A DNA stretch of 58,315 nucleotides from a candidate division WOR-3 bacterium (GCA_026418155.1 JAOABV010000006.1:1-58315), one strand, 5' to 3'. Numbered from the stretch's first letter, positions 23,372-32,499 are shown. A program made the numbers and translations. Notes: a model not told the origin generated them from the letters alone.

Positions 23372-24513
23372 AAAGAAAAATATTCAGGTTTTACTGGTTC
23401 GGCTCGAGGCGGAATTATTTTTAATGGATTAACCCATTGTCCATTGCGCAAGATTTCAAAATGAAGATGCGGTCCGGTGGCTAACCCGGTTGCACCAACA
23501 TAACCAATAACTTGCCCTTGGTAGACTTTTTTGCCAGTTCTTATGCCGGCACCAAAACCACTTAGATGGCCATAGCGTGATTTGAATCTTTGAGCATGAG
23601 CAATCTCGATTAATCGACCATAACCTTGTTTCCAACCAGCAAAAGTAATCGTGCCATCGCCAATCGCAGATACAGGAGTTCCTTGGGGCGCAACATAATC
23701 AACACCGTGATGGGGACGGACAATTCTTAAAATCGGATGATATCTTCTTTTACTAAAAAAAGAACTGACGCGAGAATAGCGCAAAGGTGATTTTAAGAAT
23801 GCTTTGCGCAAAGATTTACCTTCTTTGTCATAATAGTCTTTATTTCCTTTGGGGTCAATAAAATAAAATCCATAGAAATCGCCAATTCTTCCTTTATACC
23901 TTACTGCTTTTATTTGTCCATATGCAACGCATAACGAATCAACATATTTTTTTTCTACTAATACAAAGAAAGAATCACCGGTCTGGGTTTCTGTAAAAAA
24001 ATCGATTTCCCAGGATAATATATCTGCATAATCAGATACCAGTTCTGCAGTTTCTCCTTGGTTAAGCATTGACTCGTATAATGACGAGGATATCGCACCT
24101 TTTACTAATTTAGGTTCGGTTTGGACATTGATATACGCCATTGCAACCGAAGGGGTGTCATTTTGTAGGCGGATGAGATAAATGTTAGCATAATTTTTCT
24201 TATACTCGATTTTTATTAAAGTATCGTTCTGATAAAAAAACTTAAAAGTATCTGTGGTTCTAATGCTTTTGAATGGAAAGTTTATCAGTGAAAGCGATTT
24301 CATTATTTTTTCATTAGTTGATGGCAAGATTCCTACGCGGTTTAAGAGTGTGCTTAGAACTTCACCGGACTTAATTGTGTAATTTTGTATAGCAATTTTA
24401 GGCTTTACTGGCTTATGGGTGGGCTTTTGACTGCAACTCCCAATTATCAATGATAAGGCTAAAAGTGATTGGTAAAAAACAATGCGCGTGATACGAACAA
24501 TGAATGACATCAT
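23323..24513 (-). CDS. M23 family peptidoglycan endopeptidase (lipoprotein)
   Basis: This 396-aa protein has a lipoprotein signal (LLALSLIIGSC lipobox), a LysM/OapA-like segment (YTIKSGEVLSTLLNRVGI, about 43-60) and a C-terminal LytM/M23 zinc domain. Zinc ligands fit HHGVDYVAP (H and D) and the HLHFEILRNG motif near the end. It would cleave peptide cross-links in peptidoglycan during growth or division. Its ATG overlaps the aspS stop codon by one base (TAATG), so translation is coupled. The 3' end is the third copy of a tandem repeat. Confidence 0.93.
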   Translation of the reverse strand: MMSFIVRITRIVFYQSLLALSLIIGSCSQKPTHKPVKPKIAIQNYTIKSGEVLSTLLNRVGILPSTNEKIMKSLSLINFPFKSIRTTDTFKFFYQNDTLIKIEYKKNYANIYLIRLQNDTPSVAMAYINVQTEPKLVKGAISSSLYESMLNQGETAELVSDYADILSWEIDFFTETQTGDSFFVLVEKKYVDSLCVAYGQIKAVRYKGRIGDFYGFYFIDPKGNKDYYDKEGKSLRKAFLKSPLRYSRVSSFFSKRRYHPILRIVRPHHGVDYVAPQGTPVSAIGDGTITFAGWKQGYGRLIEIAHAQRFKSRYGHLSGFGAGIRTGKKVYQGQVIGYVGATGLATGPHLHFEILRNGQWVNPLKIIPPRAEPVKPEYFSLYAQHRDSLTQLLKHQ

Positions 24514-25808
24514 TAAGGCGTTAACCGGTATCGGTCGCGGGGAAATAGACTTGCTTCGCGAATATTTTTAAGATTTAAAATCTGTTGAGTTAATCGTTCA
24601 GTGCCGATAGCAAGTCCACCATGGGGTGGCATACCGAATTTAAAAATCTCAAGATAAAATTCAAAATTTTCTGGGTTTAATCCAAATTTTTTCATATTTT
24701 CCACAAGCATATAATAATTATGGATACGTTGACTTCCAGTCGTTACTTCCAAACCTTTATACAGCAAATCAAACCCTCGAGTTAAACCGTTTTCCGCAGG
24801 CATTGTGTAGAATGGCCTGGCTTCAGCGGGATAATGAGTGATATAGATAAAATCAGAATTAAATTCTTTTTTCGCGTAGTCACAAATCAATCGTTCTGCT
24901 TCGGGGTCTAAATCACCTTCTGATGCCATCTGCTTATGATACTTGTCTTTAAGAATTTTTATTGCTTCAGATAATCTTAATTGGGGAATGTCGTTGATTT
25001 CGGGTAATTCGGCGTTGTGTAATTTTAGTTCTTCGGCGCAGTTTTTGCGCAAAGACTCAAAAATATACTTCAAGAGTCTGATTTCTTGATTTATTACATC
25101 TTGTTCCGAATCGATAAATCCCATTTCAAAATCGAGACTAAGATATTCATTAATATGGCGAGAGGTCGCATGGTCTTCAGCGCGATAGACAAAACCGATC
25201 TCAAAGACTCGTTCATAGCCAGCGCCGACCAGCATCTGCTTATAAAATTGTGGGCTTTGGGCTAAATATGCCTTTTGTTCAAAATACTGAATCGGAAAAA
25301 GATTAGTTCCACCTTCAGTGCCCGCAGAAATTATTTTAGAAGTATGGATTTGGAGAAATCCATCATTGCGCAGAAAATCAGCAAATGCCCGAACAATTTC
25401 GGCTTGGATGCGAAAGATACTTCCTAATTCCGGATTTCTTAAACTAAAAGGTCGATGGTCAAGAATTGTGTCTATCTTTACATTAGTTAATTCTGTTGCG
25501 CGGTTGACCTCAAATGGTAAAGGAGCAATACATTTTTCAATTACTTCGATGCTGGTTACTTCAACTTCATAGCCACCAGGGGCTTGTTTTTCAACTTTGG
25601 GTTTACCATAGATAGTGACGACGCTTTCTCGTTCAATATCAGAAATATCGATTTTCGGGTCTAAAACAATCGTTTGAACAATTCCGGTTCGGTCTCGCAA
25701 CAATATAAAATTGATTTTTCCTAAAGCGCGGATTTGATGAACCCAGCCTTTAAGCATTATGGTTTCACCAATATGATTTTTGACTTCGTTGGCAAGCGTT
25801 CGCTTCAT
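24513..25808 (-). CDS. aspS: aspartyl-tRNA synthetase, archaeal (short) type
   Basis: This 431-aa class II synthetase has an N-terminal OB-fold anticodon-binding domain (about 15-95) and the catalytic core, with motif 2 in VFEIGFVYRAEDHATSRH and motif 3 in GLAIGTERLTQQIL. It lacks the large insertion (GAD domain) of the standard bacterial enzyme of about 590 aa, so it is of the archaeal/eukaryotic type. Enzymes of this type in bacteria are often non-discriminating and charge tRNA-Asn as well, for GatCAB to amidate. No gatCAB or asnS lies in the window. Confidence 0.92.
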   Translation of the reverse strand: MKRTLANEVKNHIGETIMLKGWVHQIRALGKINFILLRDRTGIVQTIVLDPKIDISDIERESVVTIYGKPKVEKQAPGGYEVEVTSIEVIEKCIAPLPFEVNRATELTNVKIDTILDHRPFSLRNPELGSIFRIQAEIVRAFADFLRNDGFLQIHTSKIISAGTEGGTNLFPIQYFEQKAYLAQSPQFYKQMLVGAGYERVFEIGFVYRAEDHATSRHINEYLSLDFEMGFIDSEQDVINQEIRLLKYIFESLRKNCAEELKLHNAELPEINDIPQLRLSEAIKILKDKYHKQMASEGDLDPEAERLICDYAKKEFNSDFIYITHYPAEARPFYTMPAENGLTRGFDLLYKGLEVTTGSQRIHNYYMLVENMKKFGLNPENFEFYLEIFKFGMPPHGGLAIGTERLTQQILNLKNIREASLFPRDRYRLTP

Positions 25809-26198
25809 AATTTTTATATTATAGTATTATATAGTATTAATTGACTTTTCAATCACTATCTGGGCTCCACAGTCAGCGGTTTGTGGTTTCCTAATTGGGC
25901 GATTGCTATTTTTGAAAAAAGATTTAATCATTATTTAATATCCTATTTAAATTTTTTAAGATGTCAACAAAAAGTATTAGCAACTTCTAAAAGATAAATT
26001 TTTATTTTCCGCAAACATCCGTAAAACCGACTTCATTCTGATTAACAAAAGTCTATTTACCCCGGTCAGGTTTGAATATAACACTATATAATTAAACATT
26101 TTTTGTGTCCTATCGCCCGTTTTCCAATGCTCACACGGTAGCGTCACGAATTTGGGTAAATTCTTTTTCTTCCACAAAGGCTTAACTAACTATAACTC
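25809..26198. other. aspS-glnA divergent intergenic region
   Basis: About 390 bp, AT-rich, with no gene. It contains a short CCACA...TGTGG inverted repeat near 25869-25886. TATAAT-like sequences occur just upstream of aspS, without a well-spaced -35 box. Confidence 0.6.
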
Positions 26199-26226
26199 TT
26201 GACTTTTTATTTTTATTGATGATAAT
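26199..26226 (+). promoter_or_regulatory. promoter for the glutamine synthetase gene, leaderless arrangement
   Basis: TTGACT (26199-26204), 16 bp, GATAAT (26221-26226, preceded by T as TGATAAT). The expected start point near 26233 falls at the ATG (26234). Confidence 0.7.
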
Positions 26227-26233
26227 AGTTTTT

Positions 26234-27679
26234 ATGACATCTTCAATTAAATACGATGACCGAGGAAGTCTCCATTCATCTAATCCTAATAAATTAAAGG
26301 CATTAACAGATGCAGATTTTATTGACCTTAAATATGTTGACCTTTTAGGAAAATTAAGACATCTTACTTTTCCCATATCCTATCTGAGGATTGCTAAAGA
26401 AAAAGGTGTCGGGTTTGATAGTTCTTCTTTAAGAGGCTTTAAGCGAACGGAACGGAGTGATTTAATCTTAGTGCCAGACGAAACTTCGTCTTTTGTTGAC
26501 CCCCTTTTTTCTGCAAAGACCTTATCATTTTTTGCTAATATCTATTATCCCTACAAGTTCCGAGACGAGACAAAAGCTGCTAATTATGCTATGCGCCAAC
26601 GATATGAAAAAGACTCAAGATGGATTTTACAAAAAGCGGTTGATTTAATTAAGAATGAAATGAAAGTAGATAGAATTTTATTCTTACCGGAACTTGAGTT
26701 TTATGTCTTTACCCATATTTCGGCAATAAGTGGTGGAAATCGAATTGGTGAACAGTTCATCTGGGAGGAACAATTTTCTGACCTGAAATCAAAATCTTAT
26801 CTTAGTGTTCTTCAAGAGGCAGTGGCAATTTATAGTGATGAGCGAACTTCAGGCATAACCGGTTCTTATCATCAGGCACCACCGGCTGATGTTTATGCTG
26901 AAGACCGTAATCAATTAGTCAAAATGCTTGAAGGTTGTGGCGTGAAGGTAAAATATCACCATCATGAAGGTGGTGAATTTGGTCAGTCCGAGATTGAAAT
27001 AATTTATAATGAACCGTTGTCAACAGCGGACAACATTGTAATTGCTAAATACATCATAAAAAATTATTTTTATCGACTGAATAAATTTGCAACCTTTATG
27101 CCGAAACCACTTAAAAATCGCCATGGTTCAGGACTGCATTTTCATCATATTCTGGAGCGAGAGGAAAAATCTCTATTCAAAGGTAGAAACGGAAGTCTTT
27201 CTCAATTGGGCGAGAATTATATTAAGGGCATTTTGTCGCATCTGGCTTCACTTTGTGCTTTTTGTAATCCCACAACTAATTCGTATAAACGATTAACTGG
27301 CGGTTTTGAAACTCCCCGTGCGCCAACCGTGGGGTTTGCGGACCGAACTTCAGCAATAAGAATACCGGGCTATGCGGAAGATTTTCCCATTGAATATCGG
27401 GTGAGTGATGCTACTTGTAATCCCTATTTAGCCTTAGCTGCTTTGCTTTTAGCCGGTCTGGATGGAGTGAGAAATAAAGGAAATTTAAAATTTAGTAGAA
27501 TTCCAAGTTCTTTAAAATTTGCCGTGGATGCCTTAAAAAATGATTCCGCATATTTGACCCGCGATGAAGTCTTTCCTCAAGAAGTCATCGAGTTTTGGAT
27601 TGAAACCAAATCCGAGGAAGCCCAAGAGATTAACCTGACACCCAGTCCCATTGAATTCGTTTATTATTTTGATTTGTAA
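26234..27679 (+). CDS. glnA: glutamine synthetase-like protein (divergent GlnA)
   Basis: This protein of 481 aa has the glutamine synthetase fold: FDSSSLRGF (FDGSS-like), ELEFYVF and QSEIEI metal ligands, GSGLHFHHIL (GSGMHxH-like), NPTTNSYKRL and a C-terminal EYRVSDATCNPYLALAALLL. It departs from canonical GlnA in DRTSAIRIP (normally NRSAxIR) and in HHEGGEFGQSE (normally HHEVAPGQxE). It may be a true synthetase or a related gamma-glutamyl ligase. The upstream in-frame ATG (26216) lies inside the promoter; the ATG at 26234 coincides with the predicted transcription start and has no Shine-Dalgarno. Confidence 0.8.
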   Translation: MTSSIKYDDRGSLHSSNPNKLKALTDADFIDLKYVDLLGKLRHLTFPISYLRIAKEKGVGFDSSSLRGFKRTERSDLILVPDETSSFVDPLFSAKTLSFFANIYYPYKFRDETKAANYAMRQRYEKDSRWILQKAVDLIKNEMKVDRILFLPELEFYVFTHISAISGGNRIGEQFIWEEQFSDLKSKSYLSVLQEAVAIYSDERTSGITGSYHQAPPADVYAEDRNQLVKMLEGCGVKVKYHHHEGGEFGQSEIEIIYNEPLSTADNIVIAKYIIKNYFYRLNKFATFMPKPLKNRHGSGLHFHHILEREEKSLFKGRNGSLSQLGENYIKGILSHLASLCAFCNPTTNSYKRLTGGFETPRAPTVGFADRTSAIRIPGYAEDFPIEYRVSDATCNPYLALAALLLAGLDGVRNKGNLKFSRIPSSLKFAVDALKNDSAYLTRDEVFPQEVIEFWIETKSEEAQEINLTPSPIEFVYYFDL

Positions 27680-27716
27680 GAATGTTCCCATTATTTTGAT
27701 TTATAAAAGCGTTCTC
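27663..27716 (+). repeat. tandem duplication (27 bp, two copies) of the glnA 3' end
   Basis: ATTATTTTGATTTGTAA at the end of glnA, including its stop, is repeated 27 bp later as ATTATTTTGATTTATAA. The intervening 10 bases are also similar (GAATGTTCCC and AAGCGTTCTC). Confidence 0.75.
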
Positions 27717-27756
27717 AAGGAAGAAGATTTTTTAATCTCTTCTGAGTTTTCTTTAT

Positions 27757-28521
27757 ATGCTATCTTTTCTTAAACCGGCTTACCGCGATATCATCGATAT
27801 TCTTGTTGTTGCGGTTGTCTTCTTCTATTTTTTAAGGTTTCTTAAAGGCACACGGGCTTTAAGAATGTTTTATGCATTGATTATTATTCTGGTGCTTTCG
27901 GTGGTTGTGCGCTGGCTTGATTTTAAGGCGCTGGGCCTAATTGTTGATTCATTAAAGACAGTCTGGGTGGTTATTTTTGTTATTTTATTTCAGCCAGAAA
28001 TTAGAAATGCTCTGGCTCGATTCGGTCGGACCCGGGCTTTTCGGTTTTTGCTTAAGCCAGTATCAGATAAAGAGATAATAGAAGAAATTCTTAGTGCTTG
28101 CGCAATTTTAAAAGAACGGAAGTATGGTGCGCTAATTGTGATTGAACGCCAAATCGGGTTAAAAGATTTTATTGAAACCGGCACAAAGATTGAAGCAAGA
28201 GTTTCTTCTCCCCTCCTTATTTCTATCTTTAATCCAACTTCACCATTGCATGATGGCGCTTGTATTATTTCTGGTGACCAGATAATTGCGGCATCTTGCA
28301 CATTACCTTTAAGCGAACCCGGTGCTGGTCTTTTTTCCAAAGGTGTTTTTTGGGGAATGCGGCATCGGGCAGGAATTGGGATTACCAATGTCTCAGATGC
28401 AGTGTCAATTATTGTTTCAGGCCAAACCGGTAATATTTCGTTTGCGGAAAAAGGCAGAATTGATTCTGACTTGACAATTACCCAACTTCAAGATAAACTA
28501 TCAAAAACAATTAGTAAATAG
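27757..28521 (+). CDS. cdaA: diadenylate cyclase CdaA (c-di-AMP synthase)
   Basis: This 254-aa membrane enzyme makes c-di-AMP from two ATP. Three N-terminal membrane helices (about 12-30, 36-53, 66-80) precede the DAC domain, whose catalytic motifs DGA (166-168, in PLHDGACII) and RHR (202-204, in MRHRAGIGIT) are both intact. c-di-AMP controls osmotic balance and cell-wall homeostasis in many bacteria. The usual neighbour cdaR is absent; the next gene is a DUF2723 protein, and glnA is upstream by 77 bp. Confidence 0.95.
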   Translation: MLSFLKPAYRDIIDILVVAVVFFYFLRFLKGTRALRMFYALIIILVLSVVVRWLDFKALGLIVDSLKTVWVVIFVILFQPEIRNALARFGRTRAFRFLLKPVSDKEIIEEILSACAILKERKYGALIVIERQIGLKDFIETGTKIEARVSSPLLISIFNPTSPLHDGACIISGDQIIAASCTLPLSEPGAGLFSKGVFWGMRHRAGIGITNVSDAVSIIVSGQTGNISFAEKGRIDSDLTITQLQDKLSKTISK

Positions 28522-28581
28522 TAAATGATGATAAATTACTACAAAAGTAAAAACAGATTTTTGGTTCGTTAATTTTATTTT

Positions 28582-31296
28582 ATGAAACCAAGATTAGTTA
28601 AATTAATTGTTAGTCTCGGTATTTTCGTAGTCGTTTTAGGGGTTTATCTCTATTCGATTGCACCGACAGCTTCATTTTGGGATTGTGGCGAACTTATTGC
28701 TTGTTCTTATATTCTTGGAGTTCCCCATCCACCGGGCACACCGTTATTTGTAATGTTGGGAAGAATTTTCTCATTAATTCCTATTGCTCGGGAATATGCT
28801 TTTCGAGTGAATTTCTTAACTGCGCTTTTTGGAGCAATTTCCTGTGTTTTAGTTTATCTTGTTATTTTCAAACTTATTTCTTTACAGAAAGCGGGTCAGA
28901 TGCTTCGTCAGAGGATACCATATTTACCCCATATTGCCGGCATTGCCGGTGCAATCGGATTAGCCTTTGCTTATTCTTTCTGGGATAATTGTGTTGAAAC
29001 CGAAGTATATACCCCTTGTGTCGTTGCGGCATTATTAGTAATTTATTTGGAATTACTGTGGCGGGATAAGGTTGAAGCCGGTGTCGGTGATAACCGAATA
29101 GTATTATTTGCAATTTATCTTTTATTCTTATCTGCCGGTATTCACTTTACGCCGTTAATGCTACTTTTTCCATTAATCATCTTTGCATTTATTGTTGACC
29201 GCAAATCTGTCCTACAACTTCACATTATTGAATTAATCGTGCTTTTTTTGATTATAGTAGCCATTGCAGGTTTAGACTTAATTGACTATTTTGTATTATT
29301 CTTAGCCTCACCAACTGTCTCGGTCATTCAAATATTACGAACCAATTTCTTATTGTTCATTGTCTTTGTAGCGGTCTATGCCGGTTATCTTTACTATCTT
29401 CACACTCGCAAAAAACTTGACAGTCGGTATGTGTTTTGGGGTTTAATATTTATCTTTCTTGCCGGCACGGTTCAATTTTATCTTATTGTCCGGGCTAAGC
29501 AAGAGCCATCAATTAATGAAGTCAATCCGCAAAAATGGGAAGATTTTGTCAGTGTGCTGAAACGGGAACAATACGACCCAATGAAACTCTATCCGCGCAA
29601 AACTCAGTTTTTAACGGAAAACGATTATCGAAATTATCCCAATAGTTATCCGGCTTATGGTTTAGTTAGAGCCTACTTTGAGCAGATAAAATTTTATGTG
29701 CGGTATTTGCTCTGGCAATGGGGCAATGAAAGATATTTTGACATCTTTTATCGAATTCGCTGGCAGGCACTAATTGGCATTATTCCTATTATTCTTGGAT
29801 TTTACGGTATGTGGGACCATTTTCGAAAAGACCGCAAGTCCTGGTGGTTGATCTTTTTATGCTTTTTAGTAGCATCTTTAGGCTTGATTACTTATCTTAA
29901 TCTGAAATATTCGCCATCAGACCCAAGAGAACATCTAAAATATCGTGAAGTCCGAGAGCGTGATTACTTTTTTGCTTTCTCATTTGTCTTCTTTACCATT
30001 TTTATTGGACTGGGATTTAATGCCTTGCTTAATTATTTAATTCCCAAATTAAAATTCCATAGGATTTATACTAAAGCGGTTGCGGGATTATGCGTTGTCT
30101 TTATGTTTATTCCAATGTTCTTTAATTATGGTACGGTTACGCGTCGGGGAAATTGGATTCCAGCAGAATACGGCTATAATATGTTAATCTCGTGTCAGGG
30201 AGAGAAGAGTATTCTCTTTACGAATGGTGATAACGATACCTTTCCTCTTTGGTTTGTGCAAGAAGTGCCGAACCGCATTGCTAATTATGACCCGAAATTT
30301 GGTAAAAATGTCGCAGTTGCCAATCTTTCGCTATTAAATACTAACTGGTATGTCAAACAACTTAAAAAATGGGGTGCGCCGATTTCGTTCTCTTTAGAGG
30401 AAATTGACCGATTGCCTCAAGGCTTTATGGGTGAAGGTAGAAGAACTTTTCTTTTGAAAGATATCATGCTTCGAGATATTATTGCGACTAATGCCGGCAT
30501 TAAACTCAAATGGCCTGAGGATTATGCTTCGTCAGCCGAAAAATTTATGGCCAAGGTGATGGACAATTATAAAGAAGGCGTGATGCCCATTTATTTTGCG
30601 ACAACTGTTGACCGGGCAGAAAATCTCAAAGATGTTGAGCCATATCTGCGTTTAGAAGGTATGGTTAACCGCGTTACCAATGTTAAATCGGCCAATCAAA
30701 TCGATGTCGCCCGAACCGAGTATCTGGTAAATGAAGTTTACAAAATGAATAGTATGCTTGACCCCAAAGTGGTAAAAGATGAAAATACCAAAGGTCTCTT
30801 CTTAAACTATATTGCTAACTATGCGGCATTGGCACAAGAATATCAAAGAATGGGCAACTTAGATTTAGCCATTGCTACCTTGAGCAAGACCTTAAAATTT
30901 GATATTGAACCGCAAAGAAAAGTTCCCATCTATTATAACCTTTCGGTATTTTCGATGTTAAAACAAGATTATAATAATGCGCTTGCCTTTTTAGATTCTG
31001 TAGAAAGACAAGGCATTTCAGACCCAGATTTAATGCTCAGAAGAGGGTGGATATATCAGAGTCAGGGCAATTATTCTTTAGCCGAGCAGTCTTATCAAAA
31101 GGCAAGGACTATAGCACCCAATCAACCCGAACCAGTGCAAAGTTTAGTTAGTTTATATACAGAAAATTTGCGCGATACGGCAAAAGCAATTGCAGTATTA
31201 CAAGATTGGTTGACGCGTAATCCCAAAGATGCGACCGCACAACAAATCTTACAGTCCTTAATGCCTAAAACCCCAACCCTTCCTAAATCAAAGTAA
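28582..31296 (+). CDS. DUF2723 membrane protein with C-terminal TPRs
   Basis: This 904-aa integral membrane protein begins with the DUF2723 signature: an N-terminal helix, then APTASFWDCGELIACSYILG and VPHPPGTPLFVMLGR. It has roughly a dozen membrane helices to about residue 510, a periplasmic region, and C-terminal tetratricopeptide-like repeats (SVFSMLKQDYNNALAFLDSV and SQGNYSLAEQSYQKARTIAP). The fold resembles GT-C glycosyltransferases of the protein O-mannosyltransferase kind, so lipid-linked sugar transfer to proteins or glycans is likely but unproven. Confidence 0.88.
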   Translation: MKPRLVKLIVSLGIFVVVLGVYLYSIAPTASFWDCGELIACSYILGVPHPPGTPLFVMLGRIFSLIPIAREYAFRVNFLTALFGAISCVLVYLVIFKLISLQKAGQMLRQRIPYLPHIAGIAGAIGLAFAYSFWDNCVETEVYTPCVVAALLVIYLELLWRDKVEAGVGDNRIVLFAIYLLFLSAGIHFTPLMLLFPLIIFAFIVDRKSVLQLHIIELIVLFLIIVAIAGLDLIDYFVLFLASPTVSVIQILRTNFLLFIVFVAVYAGYLYYLHTRKKLDSRYVFWGLIFIFLAGTVQFYLIVRAKQEPSINEVNPQKWEDFVSVLKREQYDPMKLYPRKTQFLTENDYRNYPNSYPAYGLVRAYFEQIKFYVRYLLWQWGNERYFDIFYRIRWQALIGIIPIILGFYGMWDHFRKDRKSWWLIFLCFLVASLGLITYLNLKYSPSDPREHLKYREVRERDYFFAFSFVFFTIFIGLGFNALLNYLIPKLKFHRIYTKAVAGLCVVFMFIPMFFNYGTVTRRGNWIPAEYGYNMLISCQGEKSILFTNGDNDTFPLWFVQEVPNRIANYDPKFGKNVAVANLSLLNTNWYVKQLKKWGAPISFSLEEIDRLPQGFMGEGRRTFLLKDIMLRDIIATNAGIKLKWPEDYASSAEKFMAKVMDNYKEGVMPIYFATTVDRAENLKDVEPYLRLEGMVNRVTNVKSANQIDVARTEYLVNEVYKMNSMLDPKVVKDENTKGLFLNYIANYAALAQEYQRMGNLDLAIATLSKTLKFDIEPQRKVPIYYNLSVFSMLKQDYNNALAFLDSVERQGISDPDLMLRRGWIYQSQGNYSLAEQSYQKARTIAPNQPEPVQSLVSLYTENLRDTAKAIAVLQDWLTRNPKDATAQQILQSLMPKTPTLPKSK

Positions 31297-31304
31297 TCAA
31301 AGAT

Positions 31305-31336
31305 CATTAAGTCGTTAGCCATTAGTCATTAGTTTT
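31305..31336 (+). repeat. solo TTAGTC-type repeat
   Basis: AAGTCGTTAGCCATTAGTC followed by ATTAGTTTTT resembles the left flank of the four-helix-bundle gene at 111-143 (TAGTCAATAGTCTTTAGTC then GTTAG). It lies just downstream of the DUF2723 gene. Confidence 0.45.
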
Positions 31337-31426
31337 TGGTAAAGAATTTTTGCTGTGGAATTCTCTTGACCATCTCAGCGTGACATATTATGTTAGTGTT
31401 AAGTTTTGAGTTCAGAGTTTTCCAAA

Positions 31427-31756
31427 ATGCATGAGTTCACGATAACGCAGTCAATCCTAAATCAAGTTTTAACTACGGCGCAAAAGCATAAGGCTAAAAG
31501 AATCAATAAAATCAAACTCCAAATCGGCGAAGGTTCAGCAATAATACCAGAGTGTGTAAGGTTCTATTTTGACCAGATAAAAATCGGCACCATTGCAGAA
31601 AATGCCATCTTAGATTTTGAAAAGATTCCTGTCAAAGTTCAGTGTCCTCAATGTAAAAAAGAATTTTTAGGACTGGAAATTACCTGCAATTGCCAAAAGG
31701 GTGTAGAAGTTGTCTCGGGCCAAGAGATGATTATTGAATATATTGATATTGAGTAA
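31427..31756 (+). CDS. hypA: HypA-like nickel metallochaperone
   Basis: This 109-aa protein begins with the nickel-binding MHE of HypA (His2, Glu3) and keeps the helix QSILNQVLTTAQKH and the EGSAIIPECVRFYFD core. It would load nickel into hydrogenase or urease. The zinc site is CPQC (C73, C76) followed by CNC (C87, C89); the second half is usually CxxC, so one residue is missing. The ORF extends upstream, but start at 31427 is set by the MHE requirement. It is an orphan here, without hypB or hydrogenase genes. Confidence 0.85.
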   Translation: MHEFTITQSILNQVLTTAQKHKAKRINKIKLQIGEGSAIIPECVRFYFDQIKIGTIAENAILDFEKIPVKVQCPQCKKEFLGLEITCNCQKGVEVVSGQEMIIEYIDIE

Positions 31757-32471
31757 TAAGAAAATAATATAATCCAATATAAATCTTACTACCATCTAAA
31801 AAGTTATACATATAGTTTAATAAAAAATTGACCATTTTTTTCATTTAAGTCTTTGAAACAAAATGTGATATTCAAAAATAGGTATAACTGGATGGTATGA
31901 TTCCCTCCGCTGAGGGGTATGTTTTGAAGGTTATGGAAAAGGTTTTCTTAAAGCGCGCCTCAAACCATTTTTAGCACCTTGGCTAATACCGCATTTCTTA
32001 AACCATCAGTAAAAGCAGCTATGCGTAGGTTCATTAAAGTGGCTTAAAGCACATTTTCCCGATTGCCTAATAGGTCGTGGTTACCGAGATGAAAATGCGT
32101 CTCATTGCGCAAAGCAGGTGCTTTATTCAGAAAAATTTTATTATCGTAGTTATAAAATTCTCATCAGAAACTTTTTAATTGCAGTAAGGTTTTTAACAAG
32201 GTCGAATTACTTATGTCAAAATAACATTCAGTAAAGTTTTTTGGTCTTTTGTTGTTATGCTTTTTATTATGCGTCAATGTGAGTCAGCCCAGGTATTTTC
32301 AGTTTCATCGCTTTCTTTTATTGTTATACTTTTACTAAGTGTCAATATCTTTGAATACCGATTAAAAAGCACACGGAAAAGGTCAATTTTTTGATTGAAT
32401 AGGTTGAACTGGCTAAATATTTTGCTTATTTTTTTCTGTGACACTTTTCCAGCACGGTCTTTAAGTGATTA
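31757..32471. other. 715-bp region without an intact gene
   Basis: It contains an imperfect inverted repeat (ACCATC...AGTTATAC at 31791-31809 with GTATAACT...GATGGT at 31882-31896), a GC-rich hairpin CCCTC-CGCT-GAGGG (31903-31916), and a segment at 32369-32466 homologous to 55363-55471. An open frame at 31911-32230 carries an internal TAA and shows no recognisable family. Confidence 0.55.
32369..32466 (+). repeat. fragment of a dispersed non-coding element (middle part)
   Basis: Shares ACGGAAA, GTCAATT, ATTG, TTGAACT, AATAT, CTTATTTTTT, CTGTGA and AAGTG in order with 55363-55471. Confidence 0.6.
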
Positions 32472-32499
32472 TTGACAATTGCTAAATCCTAAATATAAT
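32472..32499 (+). promoter_or_regulatory. promoter for the cold-shock gene
   Basis: TTGACA (32472-32477), 16 bp, TATAAT (32494-32499). Initiation near 32506 gives a leader of about 55 nt. Confidence 0.85.

Noticed and set aside
31791-31896. Mobile element bounded by the ACCATC/GATGGT inverted repeat
   Set aside because: Arms are imperfect with a 5-base gap in one, the 72-bp interior is featureless, and no second copy was seen in the window.
31911-32230. Open frame with one internal TAA downstream of hypA
   Set aside because: No recognisable family, no SD, and runs of this length occur by chance in this region; decay cannot be shown.
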